A stretch of 64,000 nucleotides of DNA from Altererythrobacter sp. Root672 (GTDB lineage Bacteria > Pseudomonadota > Alphaproteobacteria > Sphingomonadales > Sphingomonadaceae). Every line of letters begins with the position of its first letter. Within the stretch, counting starts at the first letter, position 1. The stretch is taken from contig NZ_LMHH01000003.1 of assembly GCF_001427865.1 (NCBI RefSeq), positions 416,359 through 480,358 on the forward strand. Direction: 5' to 3'. Shown here piece by piece: positions 14,169-23,278 of this stretch. Made by a program: the position numbers and the translations under genes. A model generated the notes under the pieces. The model worked only from the letters and a program-made list of their open reading frames with translations. It was not told where the DNA came from and ran no database searches.

Positions 14169-16529
14169 CTATTGCTTGGCCATCGCGAGGCTGAACCGTT
14201 CCTCGGCGCTGATCAGGTGATCGTGATCGTCCTTTCCTAGGTCGATCTGGACCCAGTTGATCGTGCCGGTGAACGTGTTGCCGGTCACGCCATAGTCGGG
14301 CGAGGCGGGCGAGCCGGTGTCGCTGCCGACATCGCAGGCCTCGTCGGCCGAAAAGGCCATCGGTTGGGTCTGATCGACCCGGCCTTTTCCAACCGACTTA
14401 CCGTCATAGAAGAGGGTGACGTCGCCACCTTTCGCCAGCCCGCCGCCGTCGTACTTGAACTCGAGGCGGACCTGGTGCGTACCGGCGGGGATCGCCTGGT
14501 CGGCTTCGGCGAAATAGTGCTCTATGCCGAAGAAGCAGTAGCAATACTTGAGCTTCCCGTCCTTGGCATAGAGCGTCCACCCACCGGCCTCGCCGCCCTG
14601 AGTGATGATCACGCCACTGGCCGAAACGCCTTCGGGCACCACGACCTCGGCGGTCACCGAGTACGACTTGTTCATGAGGGACAGCACGGACCCCTCGCTG
14701 ACACGCATCCCTGGGAACAGCACTTGCGTGTCGCCGGTGATCAATTGCGGCCGCCCGGCGATGTCGGGATTGATACGCTCGAAGCCGCGATCGTCCAGTG
14801 GCAAGACGTTGTATTTCGCCGCCTCGATCAGCCATAACCGTTGTAGTTCGGCGAGCTTTTCGGGGTTGTCGGCGACGATGTTGCGCGCCTGCGTCCAGTC
14901 ATCGGGGCCATAGAGTTCCCACGCATCCGCGTCGAACGGTCCCGGCTGATCCGCCTTCCACGGCGTGCGGTGCTTGGTCGCAGCGGTCCAGCCCTGGTGA
15001 TAGATGCCGCGATTTCCGAACATCTCGAAGTACTGGACGTCGTGCGTCTCGATAGCCTTGGCGTCGTCGAACGTGGGCGCCATGCTGACACCTTCCAGGG
15101 GCGTCTGCGCGATGCCGTTGACAAATACCGGCTCCGGCAGGCCGCAGACATCGAGCACGGTCTTGGCGACATCGATCACGTGGTGGAACTGATTGCGGGT
15201 CTCACCGCGCGCCTTGATGCCATTCGGCCAGTGCACGATCGTGCCATTGCGCGTGCCGCCCCAGTGAGAGGCAACCTGCTTAGTCCATTGGTATGGGGTG
15301 CACAGCGCGTGCGCCCAGCCCACGGCGTAATGGTTGTAGGCCTTGGGCGTGCCGAAATCGTCGATCTTGCTCAGCAGGAATTCGGTGGTCTCGATCCCAG
15401 GCATGCCGTTCAGGGTCGTCATCTCGTTGAAGCAGCCGTTGATCGTGCCTTCGGCCGAGGCGCCGTTGTCGCCGATGATGAGGTAGATCAGTGTGTCGTC
15501 GAGGATGCCGAGGTCTTCGAGTGAATCGATGATCCGGCCGATCTCGTGGTCGGTCTGCTCGAGGAAGCCGGCGTAGATTTCCATCTGTTTGGCGAGCACC
15601 GGCTTGAGATCGTCGGACATCTCGTCCCACGCGGGGATTTCGTCATGGCGCCTGGTCAGCTCGGCGTCCTTGGGAATGACGCCCAGCGCCTTCTGCCGCT
15701 CGATCGTTGCTTCGCGCAGCCTGTCCCAGCCCTGATCGAACTTGCCCTTGTACTTGTCCGACCAGGTCTTGGGCACATGGTGCGGGGCATGAGTGGCGCC
15801 CGGAGCCCAGTACATGAAGAACGGCTTGTCATGCGCCAGCGCCTTCTGCTGCCGGATCCAGGTGATCCCGCGGTCGGCCAGGTCCTCGGTCAGGGTGTAG
15901 CCCTCCTCCGGCGACTTGGGCGGCTCGATGGCCTTGGTGCCTTCGTAGAGGCCCGGATAGTACTGGTTCGCCTCGCCACCGACGAAGCCGTAGAAATATT
16001 CGAAGCCCGAGCCGGTCGGCCATTGGTTGAACGGCCCCGCGGGGCTCACTTCCCACAACGGCACTTCATGGCACTTGCCCAGTTGCGCGGTGGAATAGCC
16101 GTTGAGCTTCATGATCTCGGCCAGTGCGGCTTTCTCCTTCGGGCGGATGCTGCTGTAGCCCGGCGCCGAGGTCGCCATCTCGGTGATCGCTCCCATGCCG
16201 ACCGAGTGATGGTTGCGCCCAGTGAGCAGAGCCTGCCGCGTGGGCGAACACAGCGCGGTCGTGTGAAAGCGGGTGTACTTGAGTCCACCCTTGGCCAGCT
16301 TCTCGATGTTCGGCGTGTGGCACGGGCCACCGAACGTGCTCGATGCTCCAAAGCCGACGTCGTCGATCAGCACGATCAGCACATTGGGCGCGCCCTTCGG
16401 CGGTCTCAGCCGGACGATCGGCGGAAACTTCGTCGCCGGGTCGCGCGCGTCGTAAGTGGTGATGCCGACATGCTTGGGATCGGGCATCGGCAGGATGTGG
16501 CGCGGCAGGTTGTCGGGGGTGACGGGCAT
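14169..16529 (-). CDS. Arylsulfatase
   Basis: A 786-residue sulfatase (alkaline phosphatase superfamily). Asp56-Asp57 in VLIDDVGFG bind Ca2+; CSPTRQALLTG with Cys94 is the signature whose Cys becomes formylglycine; IIGDNGASAEG provides the second Asp-Asn metal pair. A long C-terminal beta-rich part (from about residue 550) is typical of the large AtsA-like arylsulfatases. It hydrolyses aryl or other sulfate esters, releasing sulfate. No signal peptide is evident, so the enzyme is probably cytoplasmic. It converges on the GST gene (9 nt between stops). No formylglycine-generating enzyme gene is in the window. Confidence 0.85.
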   Translation of the reverse strand: MPVTPDNLPRHILPMPDPKHVGITTYDARDPATKFPPIVRLRPPKGAPNVLIVLIDDVGFGASSTFGGPCHTPNIEKLAKGGLKYTRFHTTALCSPTRQALLTGRNHHSVGMGAITEMATSAPGYSSIRPKEKAALAEIMKLNGYSTAQLGKCHEVPLWEVSPAGPFNQWPTGSGFEYFYGFVGGEANQYYPGLYEGTKAIEPPKSPEEGYTLTEDLADRGITWIRQQKALAHDKPFFMYWAPGATHAPHHVPKTWSDKYKGKFDQGWDRLREATIERQKALGVIPKDAELTRRHDEIPAWDEMSDDLKPVLAKQMEIYAGFLEQTDHEIGRIIDSLEDLGILDDTLIYLIIGDNGASAEGTINGCFNEMTTLNGMPGIETTEFLLSKIDDFGTPKAYNHYAVGWAHALCTPYQWTKQVASHWGGTRNGTIVHWPNGIKARGETRNQFHHVIDVAKTVLDVCGLPEPVFVNGIAQTPLEGVSMAPTFDDAKAIETHDVQYFEMFGNRGIYHQGWTAATKHRTPWKADQPGPFDADAWELYGPDDWTQARNIVADNPEKLAELQRLWLIEAAKYNVLPLDDRGFERINPDIAGRPQLITGDTQVLFPGMRVSEGSVLSLMNKSYSVTAEVVVPEGVSASGVIITQGGEAGGWTLYAKDGKLKYCYCFFGIEHYFAEADQAIPAGTHQVRLEFKYDGGGLAKGGDVTLFYDGKSVGKGRVDQTQPMAFSADEACDVGSDTGSPASPDYGVTGNTFTGTINWVQIDLGKDDHDHLISAEERFSLAMAKQ

Positions 16530-16703
16530 CGGGGGCTCCCTTGGGGCTGACTGGTCGAGTCGGGAGGCTAACGGGGCGCCAAGGGGCCACTATCGGGATA
16601 GACCCCGAATGCGCTGGAGGATTGAACGGTGTCGCCAGATCAGCGTCGGCTTGCTTTTCTCAGGACCGCCCGCTCCCCATATTCCTGCACAAAGGAGATC
16701 CGC

Positions 16704-17105
16704 ATGACCGAGAAGTTGAAGCTGACCGACGCGCAATGGCGTGAGCGCCTGACTCCCGAGCAGTACCAGATCCTGCGCCACGCGGGGACCGAGCGGGCCT
16801 TCACCGGCAAGTACGAGAAGAACAAGGCGGCCGGCGAGTATGTCTGCGCGGGCTGTGGCCAGCCGTTGTTCGAAAGCAGCGACAAGTACGACAGCGGCTC
16901 CGGCTGGCCGAGCTTCACTCGCCCGGCAGCGGACGGCGCGGTGGAAGAGCATCGCGACATGACCCACGGGATGGTCCGCACCGAAGTGCTCTGTTCCAAC
17001 TGCGAAGGCCATCTCGGCCACGTCTTTCCCGACGGTCCGGGCGAGAACGGCCTGCGTTATTGCATCAACAGCGCCTCGCTCGACTTCAAGCCGGAGGATA
17101 ACTAG
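16704..17105 (+). CDS. msrB: Peptide-methionine (R)-S-oxide reductase MsrB
   Basis: 133 residues from ATG 16704, which has AAAGGAG upstream. Zinc-binding CxxC pairs CAGCGQ and CSNCEGH, the substrate motif [22 protein letters not shown] and the catalytic Cys in [11 protein letters not shown] are all present. It reduces the R epimer of methionine sulfoxide in proteins. The matching MsrA gene is near 33.5 kb, not adjacent. It is monocistronic, divergent from the arylsulfatase. Confidence 0.93.
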   Translation: MTEKLKLTDAQWRERLTPEQYQILRHAGTERAFTGKYEKNKAAGEYVCAGCGQPLFESSDKYDSGSGWPSFTRPAADGAVEEHRDMTHGMVRTEVLCSNCEGHLGHVFPDGPGENGLRYCINSASLDFKPEDN

Positions 17106-17117
17106 GCCGAACCAACG

Positions 17118-17129
17118 TAACGCGCGTTA
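17118..17129. promoter_or_regulatory. TAACGCGCGTTA palindrome upstream of the penicillin-binding protein
   Basis: A perfect 12-bp palindrome lies 77 nt before the penicillin-binding-protein start, in the 101-nt gap after msrB. It could be an operator. No other evidence supports it. Confidence 0.2.
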
Positions 17130-17206
17130 ACGCTGCGTTCCGATTGTCCTATGCATCGGCGCGATATCGGAGGGCGTGGCGCCCGGCCGCAGGACGATTC
17201 TAACCA

Positions 17207-19366
17207 ATGTTGCAGCAAAGGCGGGGCTCAAGGACTGCCAATCGTAAGAACTCGGCCCCGCCGCCGACGTCGCGCTGGCGCGTCTGGTTGAGGCGCATCT
17301 TGGTGTGGGGCGGAGCGCTGTTCGCGTTGTTGCTGTTGGCGCTCGGCACGTCGGTGTTCTTCGCCGCGCGCAGCATGCCGAACTACTCCACCCTGATGAA
17401 CAGCCAGGCCGGCCAGACGATCGTCGTCCGCGCCCGCGACGGCACCGAGATCGTCGCCATCGGGCCGAGCTATGGCGAGTGGCTCAGCTCAGACGAGATT
17501 CCGCAAGTGATGAAGGACGCGATGGTCGCGGTGGAGGACCGCCGCTTCTATTCGCACATCGGGATCGACCCGATCGGCCTCGCCCGGGCGCTTTACGTGT
17601 CGTTCCGCGATGACTCCTCGGTCCGCGCGACTTCGACCATAACGCAGCAGCTGGCGCGCAACGTCTTCCTCAATTCGAACCGCACGGTCGACCGCAAGCT
17701 GCGCGAAGCCGTGCTGGCGCTCGCGCTCGAAGCGAAGTTCAGCAAGGAAGAGATCCTCGAGCTATACCTCAACAAGGTCTACTTCGGCGGCGGCGCTTAC
17801 GGCGTTGATTCCGCCAGCCGGAAGTTCTTCAGCCACTCTGCGCGTGACCTGTCGACGGCCGAGGCGGCGATCATCGCCGGGCTGGTCAAGGCGCCGAGCC
17901 ATTATTCGCCGACCGCCGACGTCGATGCTGCCGTGGGTCGCGCCAATGTCGTGCTCGAACAGATGCGCAAGTACGGCGCCATCGGTGCGGACGAGGCCGA
18001 GGCGATCGACGTGTCCTCGGTCAAGCTGCGCAAGGACGACAGCCAGAACTCGGCGCGCTACTTCACCGACTACGTCCTGCCGCAGCTCGATGTGCTGCTG
18101 CCGGATACCGGCAACGAACCGCTCGAAGTCTGGACCACGCTCGACGTGGGTATGCAGCGGGCCGCGGCGGCAGCGCTCAAGGGCAACACTCCGGGGAGTG
18201 CCCAGGGCGCGCTGGTCAGCCTCGACCGGGATGGCGCGATCCTCGCGCTCGTCGGGGGTACGGACTACGTCAAATCTAACTACAACCGCGCGACCGAAGC
18301 CTTGCGCCAGCCGGGTTCGGCCTGGAAGCTGTTCGTCTATCTCAGCGCGCTAGAGGCCGGCTACACGCCCGATGACCGGGTGGTGGACGAGCCAGTCACG
18401 ATCAAGGGCTGGAGCCCGCGCAATTCGAACGGCAGTTACGCTGGCGAGATCGATGTGCGCACGGCGTTCGCCTACTCCAAGAACACGGTCGCGGCGCAGC
18501 TCGGTAACGAGGTCGGCTTTTCGACAGTCGCTTCGATGGCGCGCCGGTTCGGCATCACGACCCCGATCGCGACAAATCCTTCGATGGTGCTCGGCACGTC
18601 GGAAGTGCGGGTGATCGACCTGACGCGCGCTTTTGCGGCGGTTTCGGCCGGCGGCAGTTCGATTGATCCCTACGGAATCACCAAGGTCGTCAGCGCCAGC
18701 GGCGACACGCTTTACGAACACCAGGCCACGCGCAGCAACCAGCTGGTTCCGGACTATGTCGCCGCCGGGATCACCGATCTGCTGCAGACGGCAGTCAACA
18801 CCGGCACCGGGCGCTCGGCGCAGATCGGCCGCCCGGTGGCAGGGAAGACCGGCACGACCAGTTCGAACAAGGACGGATGGTTCGTCGGCTTTTCGAGCGG
18901 GATCACCACGGGCGTGTGGATGGGCCGCGACGACGCCAAGGCCGTGCCAGGACTCCAGGGCGGAACCGCGCCGGCGCGGGCGTTCTCTGCCTATATGCGC
19001 TATGCCGTGAAGGACCGGCCCGAGGAGAAGTTCCAGACCGAAGTCCAACTGCCCGATTGGCAGCTCGAACCGGACGAGGAGTGGATGTACGGCGATCCGG
19101 AAGACCAATATTACTACGTCGATGAGCAGGGGAACCTGATCGAGCCCCAGGGTGCCGAACAACCACGCGGCATGCCGTTCCCCGTCGAAGGCGAGGAAGA
19201 ACCACAGCCGGGCGAGCCGGGTCGCCGACCCGATCCCCGGCTAGCCCCACCGCCGCCGGGCCGTGCCCCGCCGGCAGCGGCTAACGACGATTTTCTGGAT
19301 CGGGCTACCGGGCGTTCGACTGAAGGCACGCCGCCTCGCGCCCAGCGCAGCAACGCGCCGGAATAA
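17207..19366 (+). CDS. Class A penicillin-binding protein (PBP1-like)
   Basis: 719 residues: short basic cytoplasmic tail, one TM segment (about 29-52), a GT51 transglycosylase domain (VEDRRFYSHIGID with the catalytic Glu, STITQQLARN, EEILELYLNKVYFG), then a transpeptidase domain with Ser371-xx-Lys374 (GSAWK), SKN (YSKNTVAAQ) and KTG (GKTGTTSSNKDGW). The last 110 residues are Pro/Glu/Gln-rich low complexity. It polymerises and cross-links peptidoglycan on the periplasmic face of the inner membrane. It lacks the OB-like insert of long PBP1a proteins, so it is nearer PBP1c/2-type short class A enzymes. The gene is single, ending at the repeat before degP. Confidence 0.9.
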   Translation: MLQQRRGSRTANRKNSAPPPTSRWRVWLRRILVWGGALFALLLLALGTSVFFAARSMPNYSTLMNSQAGQTIVVRARDGTEIVAIGPSYGEWLSSDEIPQVMKDAMVAVEDRRFYSHIGIDPIGLARALYVSFRDDSSVRATSTITQQLARNVFLNSNRTVDRKLREAVLALALEAKFSKEEILELYLNKVYFGGGAYGVDSASRKFFSHSARDLSTAEAAIIAGLVKAPSHYSPTADVDAAVGRANVVLEQMRKYGAIGADEAEAIDVSSVKLRKDDSQNSARYFTDYVLPQLDVLLPDTGNEPLEVWTTLDVGMQRAAAAALKGNTPGSAQGALVSLDRDGAILALVGGTDYVKSNYNRATEALRQPGSAWKLFVYLSALEAGYTPDDRVVDEPVTIKGWSPRNSNGSYAGEIDVRTAFAYSKNTVAAQLGNEVGFSTVASMARRFGITTPIATNPSMVLGTSEVRVIDLTRAFAAVSAGGSSIDPYGITKVVSASGDTLYEHQATRSNQLVPDYVAAGITDLLQTAVNTGTGRSAQIGRPVAGKTGTTSSNKDGWFVGFSSGITTGVWMGRDDAKAVPGLQGGTAPARAFSAYMRYAVKDRPEEKFQTEVQLPDWQLEPDEEWMYGDPEDQYYYVDEQGNLIEPQGAEQPRGMPFPVEGEEEPQPGEPGRRPDPRLAPPPPGRAPPAAANDDFLDRATGRSTEGTPPRAQRSNAPE

Positions 19367-19388
19367 CAGCAGCCTCGGTGTGACTTGT

Positions 19389-19491
19389 CCCCCTCCCGCT
19401 TGCGGTAGGAGTTATGGGTGGATGAGTGTGAGGGTTAGGTCGCGCCTGAACTGACAGGCCCACCCTCGGCCCCTCCCGCAAGCGGGAGGGG
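19389..19491. repeat. CCCCTCCCGC repeat element between convergent genes
   Basis: The right end is a perfect hairpin at 19470-19491 (10-nt arms CCCCTCCCGC, AA loop). The left end at about 19389-19412 is a degraded copy. About 60 nt of unrelated sequence lies between, a composite layout like 42369-42504. It lies between two convergent stops (19366 and 19501) and may act as a bidirectional terminator. Confidence 0.55.
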
Positions 19492-19500
19492 AGGTAGAGC

Positions 19501-21042
19501 TCAGCGGAGCCTTACCGGAACCGAGACTTCCGGCGCCCCACGCACGCGAACACGCAGCAGGACGGCCTTGCGCCCTTCGGTCTTCGCACCGCTAATGACG
19601 GCTTCAAGCTCTTGCGCCGAAGTGACGTCGCGGTTGTTCGCGCTCAGGATAACCGTGCCGCGGTTGATGCCCTTGAGTGCCGCATCGGCATTGGGATCGA
19701 CATCGCTCACCACCACACCCTTGGTGGCGCTCGGCAAACCTAGCTGACCGGCGATCTGCGGGCTCAGCGGGATAACCTGCATGCCCAGCGATTCCTGGAT
19801 CAGTCCGCCGGATTCCTGCTTGGCCCCATAAGGATCCTGATCGTCGGGGTTGAACACCTGCGCGGCGAGTTCTTCCTCGCTTGGGCGGCGTCCGACGGTG
19901 ACGGGCAGGGTCTGATGCTGGCCGTTGCGGATGATCTCTACATTGATCCGCTTGCCGGGCTCGATGTTGGAGACGATGAACGACAGCGTCGTGTCGCGCG
20001 TCACCGGCTTGCCGTCGACAGTGACGACCACGTCGCCGATCCGCAGGCCAGCCTGCTCGGCGGCTTCGCCGGCCTGGACCGACTGGATGAACTCACCGCG
20101 ATTTTCCGGGAGACCCAGCGACGCCGCGAGGTCTTCGTTCATCGGCTGGATGCGCACGCCCAGGAAGCCACGGACGATCTCTTCACCCGCGATCAGCTTC
20201 TGCACGATCGGCTCGGCTGTTTCTGCCGGAATGGCAAAACCAATGCCGACGCTGCCGCCCGTGGTGGAGAAGATCGCGTTGTTGATGCCGATGACGTTGC
20301 CCTGCATGTCGAACAGCGGGCCGCCGGAGTTGCCGCGGTTGATGCTCGCGTCGGTCTGGATGAAGCGGTCGTAAGCGCCGCCCGCGCCGGTGTTGCGGTA
20401 GACGGCCGAAACGATGCCCGAAGTCACCGTGCCGCCGAGTCCGAACGGATTGCCGATCGCGATGACCCAGTCGCCGACTCTCGACTGGCTGGAGTCACCA
20501 AAATGCACGAACGGGAAGGCTTCCGGGCGAGTGATCTTGAGCACGGCAAGGTCGGATGCCTGGTCACTGCCCACGACTTCGGCCGGGTATTCCGTGCCGT
20601 CGGGCATGGTGACCGTCACTTCTTCGAGTTCCGCCCGGCCATCCGGCTGGATCACGTGGTTGTTGGTCACCACGTAGCCGTCGGCCGAAATGATGAACCC
20701 GGAACCGAGCGATTGCGCCTCGCGCGTGGTCGGTTGCTGCGGCGCCTGCTGTGCGCCGCCGCCGCGATTGCCGAACAAGTCGGCGAAAGGCGTTCCGGCA
20801 AGGGGGTTGGAGTCGACAGTAATGCGCTGGCGAGTGGAGATGTTGACCACCGCCGGTTGCAGCTGCGCCGTCAGGTCAGCGAAGCTGGCAGGAGCGCCGG
20901 CACGAGGAACGACAGCACTGATCTGCCGTTCGTCGTTTTGGGCTACCTGGGCGCCGGCGGGCTGTCCGGTGAACAAGGAGATCGCCGCTCCGCTCGCAAG
21001 CAGAGCCGTGGTGACACCATAGGAATAACGCACGGGCTTCAC
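19501..21042 (-). CDS. degP: DegP/HtrA-type periplasmic serine protease
   Basis: 513 residues with an N-terminal signal region (TALLASGAAISLFTGQPAGAQ), an S1C protease domain with the triad His (VTNNHVIQ), Asp (ASDLAVLKI) and Ser (GNSGGPLF), and two PDZ domains (RGFLGVRIQP and a second near residues 410-513). It degrades or chaperones misfolded envelope proteins. It is the last gene of an hflK-hflC-degP set in the same direction, the usual alphaproteobacterial arrangement, with 115 nt before it. Confidence 0.92.
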   Translation of the reverse strand: MKPVRYSYGVTTALLASGAAISLFTGQPAGAQVAQNDERQISAVVPRAGAPASFADLTAQLQPAVVNISTRQRITVDSNPLAGTPFADLFGNRGGGAQQAPQQPTTREAQSLGSGFIISADGYVVTNNHVIQPDGRAELEEVTVTMPDGTEYPAEVVGSDQASDLAVLKITRPEAFPFVHFGDSSQSRVGDWVIAIGNPFGLGGTVTSGIVSAVYRNTGAGGAYDRFIQTDASINRGNSGGPLFDMQGNVIGINNAIFSTTGGSVGIGFAIPAETAEPIVQKLIAGEEIVRGFLGVRIQPMNEDLAASLGLPENRGEFIQSVQAGEAAEQAGLRIGDVVVTVDGKPVTRDTTLSFIVSNIEPGKRINVEIIRNGQHQTLPVTVGRRPSEEELAAQVFNPDDQDPYGAKQESGGLIQESLGMQVIPLSPQIAGQLGLPSATKGVVVSDVDPNADAALKGINRGTVILSANNRDVTSAQELEAVISGAKTEGRKAVLLRVRVRGAPEVSVPVRLR

Positions 21043-21157
21043 GTCCTCTAGATCCTCTTTCTTTTACGGGGGCCCGAAAGCCCCGGATACCGGCAGTCCC
21101 ACCTCGAGGATTCACTCGCGCGCGGCTGAACGCCCATTGAACGGCCCAAGGACCGGC

Positions 21158-22006
21158 TTAGTGCCCGCCGCTGCGGAATTGCCGCAAGTAGTCGTTATCC
21201 GGCGAAAGAATGATCGAGCTTTCACCTTCACCGCCTTCGAACGTGCGGCGATAGCTCTCCATCGCGCGGTAGAAGTCGTAGAAGCTCGGGTCCTTGCCAT
21301 AAGCTTCGGCATAGATTCGCGCGGCCTGGGCTTCGGCCCCGGCGCGTACGATCTGGGCATCCCGCTGACCGCCGGCGCGCGTCGTTTCGGCTTCCTGCTT
21401 GCGGTCGGTTTCCATGCGCCGGAACGCGGCCTCGAGCGGAGTTCCTTCGGGCAAGTCGGCCCGTTTGATGCGCACGTCGATAACCTGGGCGCCATACTGC
21501 CGGGCCTGGGTATCGAGCGTGTTGCGGATGTTGGTCATCGCCACGCCGCGTTCGGCCGTGAGCATCGAGGCGAAAGTGCGCCGGCCGAGCTCCTGCCGCA
21601 GGACCGAGGCAAGAATGGGCTGCAACTGCGTTGCCACGTTTTCTTCGGTGCCGGCGTTCTCGACCATCTTCACCGGGTCGACGATGCGGAAGCGAGCATA
21701 GGCATCGACCTGCAGTCGCTGCTGGTCGCTAGACAGGACTTCTTGCCGCTCCATGTCGATGTCGAGCACGCGCTTGTCGATCATCTGCACGCGCTCGAAG
21801 AACGGCACGCGGAGCCACAGGCCGGCATTGGTCTGACCAAACGGTACGTTCGCCCGGTAGCTGTTGATCGTGCGGACCGGCTCACCGGTGCGGATGACCA
21901 CGGCCTGCTTCGTTTCCGGGACGATGATGATGCTGGAGAACAGCGCGATCACGGCAAGCGCGACCACGATGATCGATAGCTTATGGGTTTCCCATACGGC
22001 TTGCAT
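21158..22006 (-). CDS. hflC: FtsH protease modulator HflC
   Basis: 282 residues: one N-terminal TM (IIVVALAVIALFSSIIIV) and a SPFH/band 7 domain (VPETKQAVVIRTGEPVRTI, RVQMIDKRVLDIDMERQEVLSSDQQRLQVDAYARFRI). The Ala/Glu-rich helical region near 180-230 is typical. With HflK it forms the membrane cage regulating FtsH. It starts 6 nt after the hflK stop, so the two are co-transcribed. Confidence 0.93.
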   Translation of the reverse strand: MQAVWETHKLSIIVVALAVIALFSSIIIVPETKQAVVIRTGEPVRTINSYRANVPFGQTNAGLWLRVPFFERVQMIDKRVLDIDMERQEVLSSDQQRLQVDAYARFRIVDPVKMVENAGTEENVATQLQPILASVLRQELGRRTFASMLTAERGVAMTNIRNTLDTQARQYGAQVIDVRIKRADLPEGTPLEAAFRRMETDRKQEAETTRAGGQRDAQIVRAGAEAQAARIYAEAYGKDPSFYDFYRAMESYRRTFEGGEGESSIILSPDNDYLRQFRSGGH

Positions 22007-22012
22007 GACCCG

Positions 22013-23176
22013 TTACCTTCCCGCCGGCGGCGTTGTTTCGGCCTGCGGTGCAGCACGACGGCGCACCTCAGGCAGCGGCAGGTACGGCGTCACGCTGTTC
22101 GATTCGACGATCGTCTTGTCGGTCTTGCCCAAAACGCTTTCCATGGTTTCGTAGTAGAGCCGCCGCCGCGTCACTTCGGGGGCGAGCTTGTACTCTTCGT
22201 AGATCTTGTTGAACGCCGCCGCGTCACCCTGCGCCTTGGCGAGCAATTGCTGCTCGTAAGTGCGGGCCTGGTTCATGGCGGTGTTGGCGTCCTGCTGAGC
22301 CGCGGAAACGTCCTTGAACGCCTCGACCACCGCCTCAGGCGGATCGGTCTTCTGGATTTCGATGCCCTGGACCGCGATGCCCGAATTATAGGAATCGAGG
22401 ATCTGCTGCATGCGCAGGCGGACGCTCTGTTCGATATCGCCGCGGCCTTGGCCAGACAGCACCTTGTCGAGCGTGTGTTCGGCCACCGAGGCGCGCATGG
22501 CGGCTTCGCCTACTTCGCGCAAAGTCTCTTCGGGCTCGGCCAGCTGGAAGCGGAACTTGCTCAGGTCCTTGATGTTCCAGCGGATCAGGTAGGAGAGATC
22601 GACCAGGTTCTGGTCGCCCGTCAGGATCAGCTTTTCCTCTGGACCCGAGGGAATGCGTACCGAGCGGATCTCGCTGACGTTTTCGATCGAGACCTGCTGG
22701 ATCGGCCAAGGCAGCGTGAAGTTCAGACCAGGGCTGAGCGTCCGCGAATAGCGACCGAACGTCGTCACCACGCCTTCTTCGCGCGGGGCGACTTGGTGGA
22801 CGCTCGTCACCCCGACCCACAGCAGCGCGAGGCCACCGATGATGATCGGGATCCAGCTGCCGCCGCCCGGACGTTCCGGAATGCGGAAGCCGGGGCCGCC
22901 AGGACCCTTGCTGCGACGCGGACCTTCGGGGCCGCGCTGCTTGAACAAGTCTTCGATATTGGCACCGCGACGGGGCCGATCTTCCGACCCGCCACCAGGC
23001 AGCCAGGGGTTGCGAGGCCCCTTCGGCGATTCTTCCGACGAAGGCGGCGTGCTGCCGTCATCGCTTCCGGAACCATCGCCGGGATTGTCCTTATCGCCCT
23101 GGGGCTTGCCCCACGGGCTACGCTTTCCGGCCATGGCCAGTGCGATCCTGTCTATGAACCCACCCAATTTTTCCAT
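22013..23176 (-). CDS. hflK: FtsH protease modulator HflK
   Basis: About 387 residues from the ATG at 23176 (MEKLGGFIDRIA); the frame is open 21 codons more but that part lacks family likeness. An N-terminal Gly/Pro/Asp-rich cytoplasmic segment (AGKRSPWGKPQG) is followed by one TM (WIPIIIGGLALLWVGV) and a band 7 domain (QVAPREEGVVTTFGRYSRTLSPGL). Partner of HflC. It diverges from mrp with about 100 nt of shared promoter region. Confidence 0.92.
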   Translation of the reverse strand: MEKLGGFIDRIALAMAGKRSPWGKPQGDKDNPGDGSGSDDGSTPPSSEESPKGPRNPWLPGGGSEDRPRRGANIEDLFKQRGPEGPRRSKGPGGPGFRIPERPGGGSWIPIIIGGLALLWVGVTSVHQVAPREEGVVTTFGRYSRTLSPGLNFTLPWPIQQVSIENVSEIRSVRIPSGPEEKLILTGDQNLVDLSYLIRWNIKDLSKFRFQLAEPEETLREVGEAAMRASVAEHTLDKVLSGQGRGDIEQSVRLRMQQILDSYNSGIAVQGIEIQKTDPPEAVVEAFKDVSAAQQDANTAMNQARTYEQQLLAKAQGDAAAFNKIYEEYKLAPEVTRRRLYYETMESVLGKTDKTIVESNSVTPYLPLPEVRRRAAPQAETTPPAGR

Positions 23177-23278
23177 TCCCCATGTTATAGGGGGCCAATC
23201 CGCAAAAAACAGGGGCGCTGCAGGACATTTTCGCAGCACCTTGCGTGGGCGCGTCCACAGGCCCTAACAGGCGGTCGC

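Noticed and set aside
21983-23278. Upstream extension of the mrp frame
   Set aside because: Antisense to hflK and without Mrp likeness; ATG 23279 gives the family N-terminus.
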